Source: Candidatus Tectimicrobiota bacterium
Lineage (GTDB): Bacteria > UBA8248
DNA: 6,465 nt
Direction: 5' to 3'
NCBI GenBank assembly: GCA_016184445.1
Contig: JACPCT010000342.1
Span: forward strand, 1,156-7,620
Shown here: piece by piece, positions 1-4,864 of the stretch
Position numbering within the stretch: position 1 is the stretch's first letter
How the letters are laid out: each line of letters opens with the position of its first letter
Translations under genes and position numbers: made by a program
The notes under the pieces: model-generated
Databases searched by the model: none
What the model was told of the DNA's origin: nothing
What the model saw: only the letters and a program-made list of their open reading frames with translations

Positions 1-6
1 GTTTCA

Positions 7-86
7 TCCGTAGGGGCGAATCTTGTATTCGCCCTGCGGCATGGCCACGGCCGAAAGGGGGCGAACACGAGGTTCGCCCCTACGGA
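7..86. repeat. Composite palindromic repeat with GTAGGGGCGA core
   Basis: The outer arms at 7-20 and 73-86 are a perfect 14-base inverted repeat (TCCGTAGGGGCGAA against TTCGCCCCTACGGA). Each arm is also one side of a smaller hairpin: 14-21 pairs with 27-34 (8 bp, loop CTTGT), and 58-66 pairs with 72-80 (9 bp, loop ACGAG). A further partial copy of the GGCGAACA motif follows at 89-96. The same GTAGGGGCGA/TCGCCCCTAC ends recur at 665-694, so this is a repeat family rather than a single hairpin. I infer a REP-like intergenic element; no transposase or coding content is visible in 1-120. Confidence 0.75.
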
Positions 87-124
87 CAGGCGAACACACC
101 ACCCCCTGCTTGTCGCCGGAGAAA

Positions 125-153
125 TTGACCGGGAGCGGGGCCCTCCCTATACT
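125..153 (+). promoter_or_regulatory. Sigma70-type promoter for the cytochrome-like gene
   Basis: A TTGACC -35 hexamer at 125-130 and a TATACT -10 hexamer at 148-153 are separated by exactly 17 bases; each matches the consensus at 5 of 6 positions. In sequence this GC-rich, such a match is unlikely to be chance. The predicted transcript start is near 160, about 33 bases before the ATG at 193, which also argues against translation starting at the upstream TTG at 154. No operator is evident. Confidence 0.7.
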
Positions 154-192
154 TTGCCCGCCTGCCTCATCGTTCCACGGCTTGGAGCGGAC

Positions 193-633
193 ATGAAGCG
201 CGGATCCCGGCTGATGATCGGTCTCGCGGCGGCCCTCCTGCTGGGCGCCTGCGCCCGCGAGCCCATCCAGAAGGCGGTGGCGGGGGGGCTCCTCCCCACC
301 GAGGAGAACCTGGTGGTGACGAACCACTGCCAGGGCTGCCACCTCCACTCGAAGTTCGTGGCCGAGGCCCATCTGGCGAAGGTGAAGGCCCGCTACGCCC
401 AGGGGAACCCCCTGCGCGAGGCGGCCCGCTGCCTCCAGTGCCACCGCCTGAGCCTGGAGAACATCTTCCGCAGCGAGACCCGCCGGACCGAGTTCCCCCA
501 CGGCGCCCTCGCCGGCCTCACCGGCATCCCCAAGCCCTCGGACGCGCCGCAGGCGCCCGGGAAGAAGGAAGCCGCCAAGCCCGTGGAGGAGAAGAAGAAG
601 GAGCGCAAGTGGTACTTCTTCTGGCTCTTCTGA
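193..633 (+). CDS. Predicted lipoprotein with two CxxCH haem-binding motifs (small c-type cytochrome-like protein)
   Basis: The 146-residue product starts with MKRGSR, a hydrophobic stretch and a lipobox LGAC, with the lipidated Cys at residue 20, so it is predicted to be an outer-membrane or periplasm-facing lipoprotein. Two CxxCH motifs (CQGCH at 46-50, CLQCH at 80-84) are the classical sites for covalent c-haem attachment; other His residues (52, 60, 103) could be axial ligands. An electron-transfer role is inferred. The region after about residue 113 is low-complexity, Pro/Ala then Lys/Glu-rich, and ends in an aromatic KWYFFWLF tail. I do not recognise a named family. The ATG at 193 is preferred over the in-frame TTG at 154 because it follows a GGAGCG ribosome-binding sequence and lies downstream of the promoter at 125-153. 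It is monocistronic, flanked by two copies of a palindromic repeat, and stops with TGA, showing that TGA is a normal stop in this genome. Confidence 0.8.
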   Translation: MKRGSRLMIGLAAALLLGACAREPIQKAVAGGLLPTEENLVVTNHCQGCHLHSKFVAEAHLAKVKARYAQGNPLREAARCLQCHRLSLENIFRSETRRTEFPHGALAGLTGIPKPSDAPQAPGKKEAAKPVEEKKKERKWYFFWLF

Positions 634-664
634 GCTGGAAACCCTAAGGGTAAGGATTCTCATC

Positions 665-694
665 TGTAGGGGCGACCGGCCGGTCGCCCCTACA
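665..694. repeat. 30-base perfect palindrome, possible bidirectional terminator
   Basis: The sequence from TGTAGGGGCGACCGG to its exact complement is a perfect palindrome with no loop bases, centred between 679 and 680. It shares the GTAGGGGCGA end with the composite repeat at 7-86. It lies between two convergent genes (stops at 633 and 718), where a strong RNA hairpin could end transcription from both sides, although there is no T-tract of note on either strand. The rest of 634-717 holds nothing else that I can identify. Confidence 0.75.
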
Positions 695-717
695 AACGTG
701 TTCGGCGGTATCCTCCC

Positions 718-1580
718 CTACCTCCTCGCCGCCGGGTCGAGCAGGTCCCGCAGGCCGTCCCCCAGGATGTTCAGGCCCAGCACCGTGAGCGCGATCGCCA
801 GCCCCGGGAAGAGGGTCAGGTGGGGCGCGATCAGCAGGAAGTCCCGCCCCTCGGCCAGCATCGCCCCCCAGCTCGGCTCGGGCGGCTGGATGCCGAGCCC
901 CAGGAAGGAGAGCCCCGCCTCGGCCACGATCGCCCCCGCCGTCCCGAAGCTCGCCTCCACGATCACCGGGGAGAGCAGGTTCGCCAGGAGGTGACGCGCG
1001 AACACCCGCAAGGGGCCCGCCCCCGCCGCGCGCGCCGCGGCGACGAACTCCCGCTCCCGGAGCGAGAGGATCTGGGCCCGCACCAGGCGCGCGTAGCCCA
1101 CCCAGCCGAAGGCGGCGAGCGAGACCGCCACGTTCGAGAGCCTCGGCTCCAGCACCGACATCAGGGCGATGGCGAGGAGGATGCCCGGGAAGGCCTGGAA
1201 GACGTCGGCCAGCCGCATCAGGCCCTCGTCCCAGGCCCCGCCCGCCCAGCCCGCCAGCCCCCCCACCGCGAGCCCCACGGCGAGCGAGACCAGCACCGCC
1301 GTGAACCCGACGAGGAGGGAGATCCTCCCGCCGTGGAGGACGCGGCTGGCGATGTCCCGCCCCAGCTTGTCCTGGCCCATCGGATGGCCCGGCCCGGGCG
1401 GGGCGAGCCCCCGCGCCAGCTCCTGGGCGTAGGGATGTGGCCCGGCCCGGGCGGGGCGAGCCCCCGCGCCAGCTCCTGGGCGTAGGGATGGTGGGGGGAG
1501 AGGAGCGGGGCGGCCAGGGCGCCCAGCACGAGCAGCGCGAGCAGGGCGCCCCCGGCGGCGAGGGAGAGCCGGCCGCGCAT
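718..1580 (-). pseudogene. DppC/OppC-type peptide ABC transporter permease, frameshifted by a 53-base tandem duplication
   Basis: This is the second inner-membrane permease of a peptide/nickel-type ABC importer. The ATG at 1580 overlaps the stop of the preceding permease gene (TGATG) and has GAGG eight bases upstream. The first 48 residues include TM1 and run in one frame up to LAPPGPGH. A 53-base tandem duplication (1385-1490) then shifts the frame and the original frame stops at 1218, about 120 residues in. The remaining 220 residues lie in another frame (718-1380). Dropping one repeat unit joins them as PGPGHPMGQDKLGRDIASR, the usual conserved junction of the family, giving 269 residues. 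In the joined protein the EAA loop is near residues 161-190 and the typical PEPSWGAML (216-224) and LNILGDGLRDLLDP (252-265) motifs are intact. The stop is TAG. As written the gene should not make a full permease; it could be a recent mutation, a reversible switch or an assembly error. No ATPase gene follows in the window. Confidence 0.85.
1385..1490. repeat. Exact tandem duplication, two 53-base units
   Basis: Unit 1 (1385-1437) and unit 2 (1438-1490) are identical, each beginning TGGCCCGGCCCGGGC and ending GCGTAGGGATG. Since 53 is not a multiple of three, one extra copy shifts the reading frame of the DppC-type permease gene. The two copies show no divergence, which points to a very recent event or an assembly artefact. 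Confidence 0.95.
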
Positions 1581-2500
1581 CAGCCGAGCCTCACGCGCGG
1601 GTCGAGCCAGGCGTAGGCCAGGTCGGCCGCGAAGTTCACCGCCACGTACACCCCCGCGATGAGGAGCACGCAGCCCTGAACGACGGGGTAGTCCCGCGCC
1701 GCGATGGCCTGGATGGTCAGCCGCCCCACCCCCGGCCAGGCGAAGACCGTCTCGGTGATGATCGCCCCCGAGAGCAGCGCCCCCATCTGGATCCCCAGGA
1801 TGGTGATGAGGGGGAGGCAGGCGTTCCGCAGGGCGTGGAGCCAGAGCACCCGGCCCTCGGAGAGCCCCTTGGCCCGGGCGGCCGAGAGGTAGTCCTGGGG
1901 CAGCACCTCCAGGAGGCTCGAGCGCGCCATCCGCATCAGGATGGCGGCCAGCGCCATCCCCAGGGTGGCGGCCGGCAGCACCAGGCTCAGGGGCCCGGAC
2001 CGGCCCGAGACGGGGAGCCAGCCCAGCCCCAGCGAGAAGGCGATGATCAGCAGCGGCCCCAGCCAGAAGACGGGCAGGCTCGCCCCCAGCACCGCGAGCA
2101 TCCCCGCCAGCAGGTCCAGCCACGACCCCGCCCGCCGGGCGGCGGCCATCCCGAGCGGGAGGGCGATGAGCATGGCCACGGCGAGGGAGGCGGCGGCCAG
2201 CTCCGCCGTGGCGGGCGCCCGCTCCGCGAGGAGGGAGGCCACGGGGCGCTTCTGGTGGAGGGAGCTCCCCAGGTCCCCCCGCGCCAGCCCGCCCAGGAAC
2301 TCGCCGTACTGGGCGAGGAGCGGGCGGTCGAGGCCCAGGGCTTTCCGCATCTCCTCGCGCTGGGCGGGGCGGGCCGTCTCGCCCAGCATCAGGTCCACCG
2401 GGTCGCCGGGGATGACGTGGGTGACGAGGAAGACAAGGGTGGAGACCCCCCACAGGACGGGCAGGAGGAGGAGGAGCCTCCGCAGGAGGAAGCGGCGCAC
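1580..2500 (-). CDS. DppB/OppB-type peptide ABC transporter permease
   Basis: This 306-residue inner-membrane permease forms the translocation channel with the DppC-type partner. It has the family layout: an N-terminal membrane helix (about 9-29), then the periplasmic segment with IPGDPVDLMLGE (30-41), LGLDRPLLAQYGEFL (55-69) and RGDLGSS (74-80), followed by about five more helices. The cytoplasmic EAA loop (DYLSAARAKGLSEGRVLWLH, 203-222) contacts the ATPase. Further family motifs are ETVFAWPGVGRL (250-261) and the end LDPRVRLG. Length is normal for the family. The start is a GTG placed directly after the TAG of the binding-protein gene, with a GGAGGGGGG ribosome-binding sequence inside that gene's end, so translation is probably coupled. 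Its own TGA overlaps the next ATG by one base. Substrate cannot be told from sequence; dipeptide, oligopeptide or nickel are all possible for the family. It appears intact. Confidence 0.93.
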   Translation of the reverse strand: MRRFLLRRLLLLLPVLWGVSTLVFLVTHVIPGDPVDLMLGETARPAQREEMRKALGLDRPLLAQYGEFLGGLARGDLGSSLHQKRPVASLLAERAPATAELAAASLAVAMLIALPLGMAAARRAGSWLDLLAGMLAVLGASLPVFWLGPLLIIAFSLGLGWLPVSGRSGPLSLVLPAATLGMALAAILMRMARSSLLEVLPQDYLSAARAKGLSEGRVLWLHALRNACLPLITILGIQMGALLSGAIITETVFAWPGVGRLTIQAIAARDYPVVQGCVLLIAGVYVAVNFAADLAYAWLDPRVRLG

Positions 2501-4108
2501 CTAGCGGCCCCCCTCCGCCGCGAGGCGGGCCCCGGCGAGGGAGATCAGGTCCTCGTTCGGGTAGACCACGAAGCCCTCGATGCGCCGGTCCAGCGCCGCC
2601 ACGTTCTCGGTGTGCCACAGGTTCACGTAGGGCAGCTCCGCGCCCAGGATGCGCTGGACCTCATGGTAGAGCGGCGCGCGCTGGTCCCGCCCCGGGAGGC
2701 GCTGGGCGGCCTCCACCAGCTCGTCCACCAGGGGGTTGGCGTAGCGCCCCCGGTTGAGGCCGGCGGGGGGCGCCTGGCCGCTGTGGAAGACGAAGCGGTA
2801 GATGTCCGGGTCCGAGATCCCCACCCAGGTCAGGCTGTAGAGCTGGAAGTTCCCGCTCCGGATGTCCCCGAAGAACGTGCCCCACTCGTGGGAGCGCACC
2901 TTCACCTCGATGCCGGCCTTGGCGAGCTGGTCGGCGATGACGCTCGCGGTCCGGCGGCGGAGCTCGCTCTGGGAGGTCTTGAAGACGAGCGTGAAGCGGG
3001 GGCGCGGCCCCGGCCCGTCCGGGTCGGGGAGGCCCGCCTCGTCGAGGAGGCGCATGGCCTGGGCGGGGTCGTGGGGGATGGGCGGGAGCCCCGGGGCGTG
3101 GGCCCAGTGGTCGCGGGGGAGGAGGCTGTCCGTCTCGCGGGCGAGGCCTTTCAAGATGTGGCGGATGATGGGCCGCCGATCGATCGCCAGGGCGATGGCG
3201 CGGCGCACCTTGGGCCTGGCGAGGATGGGGTCCGCCAGGTTGAAGCCGAGGTAGGTGAAGTTGGTGCCGGGGCGGCGCTGGATGCGCAGGCGCGGATGGT
3301 CCCGCAGGCGCGGGAGGAAGTCGGGGGAGAAGGAGTCCTGCAGGAGGTGGAGGCCCCCGCTCTCGAGCTCCAGGACGCGGATGGTCTCCTCGGGGATGAT
3401 CCGGAAGACGAGGCGCTCGTAGGCGGGCGGGGCGGCCTGGCCCTCGAAGGCGGCCAGCTCGAGCCGCTCGTCGGGATCGAAGCGCACGAAGCGGAAGGGC
3501 CCCGCGCCGACGGGCCTCTCCCCGAAGCGCTTGCCCGCCCCGGCCGCGCTCCTCGGCACGATCCCCACCATGAGGGACTCGGGGAAGGAGGCCGAGGGGC
3601 GCTTGAGGCGGAAGACCACCTCCCCGGGGGAGGGGGTCTCGATGCCGCCGAGCTCCCGCAGGCCGGCCGCCCTGGGGGAGCCCATCGCGGGCTCGCGGAT
3701 GGACTCGAAGGTGTACTTCACGTCCGCCGAGGTGAGGGGAGAGCCGTCGTGGAAGCGGAGGCCCTCCTTGAGCACGAAGCGGTGGGCGAGGTCCGAGGAC
3801 TCCCACGTCGCGGCGGCGTCGAGGGCGATCTCGCCCCGCTCGCCGTAGGCCAGCAGCTGGCGGAAGAGCAGGCGGTGGATCTGCCAGGAGACGGCGTCCT
3901 GGGAGAGGCGGGGGTCGAGGCTGGTGGGGTTGCTGTCCACCCCGACGACGATCGCCTTCCCGGGCGCGGGAGGAGCGGGCCGGCCGCAGGCGCCCAGGCC
4001 GAGGGCGAGGACGGCCAGGGCGGCCAGGCGGGCCGTCCGGAGGAGCGGTGAGGGCTGGCGCAGCGCAGCGAGGGTCAAGGCTCGGGCCGCTTCGGCGGGG
4101 CGGAGCAT
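2501..4108 (-). CDS. Peptide-type ABC transporter substrate-binding lipoprotein (SBP_bac_5, DppA/OppA-like)
   Basis: This is the periplasmic ligand-binding component of the transporter, first gene of a minus-strand binding protein-permease-permease operon. Counting from the ATG at 4108 (535 residues), a hydrophobic segment ends in a lipobox LGAC with the lipidated Cys at residue 41. Family hallmarks follow: PTSLDPRLSQD (61-71), LRFHDGSPLTSADVKYTF (about 117-134), and RPVGAGPFRF (198-207). Next come a TYLGFNL stretch with a KVRRAIALAIDRRPII segment, and a late NLWHTENVAALDRRIEGF stretch. Length is typical. The start is uncertain. The ATG at 4108 has GAGGA directly against it, which is too close to be ideal. 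A TTG at 4147 has GGAAG at good spacing but gives an over-long leader, and a TTG at 4078 would give a shorter signal. It ends with TAG at 2501, immediately followed by the GTG of the DppB-type gene. Substrate is unknown. Confidence 0.92.
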   Translation of the reverse strand: MLRPAEAARALTLAALRQPSPLLRTARLAALAVLALGLGACGRPAPPAPGKAIVVGVDSNPTSLDPRLSQDAVSWQIHRLLFRQLLAYGERGEIALDAAATWESSDLAHRFVLKEGLRFHDGSPLTSADVKYTFESIREPAMGSPRAAGLRELGGIETPSPGEVVFRLKRPSASFPESLMVGIVPRSAAGAGKRFGERPVGAGPFRFVRFDPDERLELAAFEGQAAPPAYERLVFRIIPEETIRVLELESGGLHLLQDSFSPDFLPRLRDHPRLRIQRRPGTNFTYLGFNLADPILARPKVRRAIALAIDRRPIIRHILKGLARETDSLLPRDHWAHAPGLPPIPHDPAQAMRLLDEAGLPDPDGPGPRPRFTLVFKTSQSELRRRTASVIADQLAKAGIEVKVRSHEWGTFFGDIRSGNFQLYSLTWVGISDPDIYRFVFHSGQAPPAGLNRGRYANPLVDELVEAAQRLPGRDQRAPLYHEVQRILGAELPYVNLWHTENVAALDRRIEGFVVYPNEDLISLAGARLAAEGGR

Positions 4109-4238
4109 TCCTCGCCAGAAGTTGTCACAGGGCGGCCCCAGCGTCAACGAAGGCTTCCATCCGGCGTTTGCGGCGCCGGGGCCGGGCGATTAAGATGCTC
4201 CGCGTACGCCCGTTCCGGCAACCAGGAGGAGGCCCGGC
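4109..4238. promoter_or_regulatory. Divergent intergenic region between transporter operon and selenoprotein gene
   Basis: Two transcription units leave this 130-base stretch in opposite directions. On the plus strand TTGCGG (4168-4173), 17 bases and TAAGAT (4191-4196) form a moderate promoter candidate (3/6 and 4/6 matches), followed by AGGAGGA at 4224-4230, a strong ribosome-binding site eight bases before the GTG at 4239. On the minus strand TTGACG (4147-4142) resembles a -35 element but no convincing -10 follows. The ATTAAGAT island at 4189-4196 is the only AT-rich spot. No clear operator palindrome was found. Confidence 0.4.
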
Positions 4239-4793
4239 GTGAAGCGGCCGCCCCGGCCGGGGAAAGCACTCGCCCTCATCGCCCTGACCCTGGCGCTCCT
4301 CGCCGGGCCCGCGCCCGGGCCCCTCGCGCAGGAGGCGGCCCGGCCCCCGGGGGAGGGGGAGAAGGCCCCCTTCTTCGACATCCAGGGGTTCGATTCCGCC
4401 TCCCTGATCGGCAAGAAGAACCTCCTGCTGGTGTTCTACCGGGGCCATTTCTGAGGCTACTGCCAGAAGCAGCTCGTGGAGCTGCAGGAGAACCTCGAGA
4501 CCATCCGCCGGCGCGGCGCCGAGGTGGTCGCCGTCAGCACGGACGACGCCCTGCGGATCAACCTCTCGGTCCGGGAGCTGGGGGTGCGCTTCCGCCTCGT
4601 CTCGGACCCCCAGCGCCGGGTGATCCTCAGGTTCGGCGTGCTGCACCCGAAGGAGGGGCTCGCCCGGCCGGCGACCTTCCTCATCGACACCAAGGGGGTC
4701 GTCCGGCTGGCCCATGTGGGGAAGGATTACGCGGACCGGCCTCCCATCCAGGCCATCCTCGACGTCCTGGCCTGGCTCAAGGCCGGGGGGTAG
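4239..4793 (+). CDS. Exported peroxiredoxin-like thioredoxin-fold protein, probable selenoprotein (in-frame TGA = Sec72)
   Basis: Reading through the TGA at 4452-4454 gives one 184-residue protein. The N-terminus (MKRPPRPGK plus a hydrophobic run, likely cleavage after PLA near residue 30) is a signal peptide. The mature part has the AhpC/TSA-Prx-like pattern: EGEKAPFFDIQGFDSASLIG, the first core strand NLLLVFYRGHF, the active site U72-G73-Y74-C75, then QKQLVELQENLETIRRRG. VVAVSTDD, FRLVSDPQ and the cis-Pro segment RPATFLIDTKGVV (Pro144) follow. Cys homologues usually read FYRGxWCPxC, so the TGA replaces exactly the first, nucleophilic Cys while the resolving Cys75 remains. A selenol would favour peroxide or disulfide chemistry in the periplasm; the substrate is unknown. 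The GTG start follows AGGAGGA at 4224-4230. A SECIS-like hairpin follows the TGA, and the gene ends in TAG. TGA serves as a stop in nearby genes, so the code is not globally changed. The alternative is a nonsense mutation or sequencing error (TGC or TGT to TGA). An annotation pipeline would probably split it into 4239-4454 and 4476-4793. Confidence 0.85.
4452..4485 (+). promoter_or_regulatory. Sec codon TGA and candidate bacterial SECIS element
   Basis: The TGA at 4452-4454 is followed by 14 bases and then a perfect 7-bp stem, GCAGCTC (4469-4475) with GAGCTGC (4479-4485), closed by a GTG loop (4476-4478). In bacteria the SECIS lies in the coding region just after the UGA. It is a short hairpin whose apical loop begins with a G (often GU) about 16-37 bases from the UGA, bound by SelB. 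Here the loop starts 22 bases after the A of TGA and begins with GU, so position and loop both fit. Short stems are common in GC-rich DNA, so the hairpin alone is only supporting evidence. Confidence 0.6.
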
Positions 4794-4800
4794 GGATTGG

Positions 4801-4840
4801 CCCGGAGGGGTCGGCATCCTCCGGGGCCCGCGCCTCCGGG
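4801..4840 (+). other. Hairpin-forming spacer between selenoprotein and dacB
   Basis: CCCGGAGG (4801-4808) can pair with CCTCCGGG at 4818-4825 (loop of nine bases) or with a second identical CCTCCGGG at 4833-4840. The two pairings are mutually exclusive. There is no T-run, so a classical intrinsic terminator is not supported; it may be a weak attenuator, an RNA-processing site, or chance in GC-rich DNA. The spacer between the two genes is 71 bases, which leaves room for co-transcription. Confidence 0.3.
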
Positions 4841-4864
4841 CGCCCGTCACCGCGAAGGCTTGGA

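Noticed and set aside
7..86. CRISPR array or tRNA-like structure in the repeat-rich left end
   Set aside because: The repeats are inverted and nested, not evenly spaced direct repeats with unique spacers, and no cloverleaf or CCA end could be drawn.
4..663. 219-codon minus-strand open frame over the cytochrome-like gene
   Set aside because: It runs through both palindromic repeats and is Leu/Gly/Ala-rich without motifs; the plus-strand frame has a promoter, lipobox and two CxxCH motifs.
1218..1580. A separate 120-residue protein from the DppC start to the stop at 1218
   Set aside because: Only the first 48 or so residues resemble the permease; the rest is the out-of-frame reading caused by the duplicated 53-base unit.
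1835..4051. 738-codon plus-strand open frame opposite the transporter genes
   Set aside because: Its composition is Gly/Glu/Arg/His/Pro-rich with no recognisable domain, and it lies antisense to two genes with clear family motifs; long open antisense frames are expected at this GC content.
4452..4454. TGA reassigned genome-wide (for example to Gly or Trp)
   Set aside because: TGA ends the cytochrome-like gene at 631-633 and the DppB-type gene at 1580-1582 exactly where family ends are expected, so TGA is a normal stop here.
4476..4793. Independent short gene starting at GTG 4476
   Set aside because: It would begin inside the peroxiredoxin fold, lacking the first core strand and active site, with no ribosome-binding site; it is better read as the second part of the selenoprotein.
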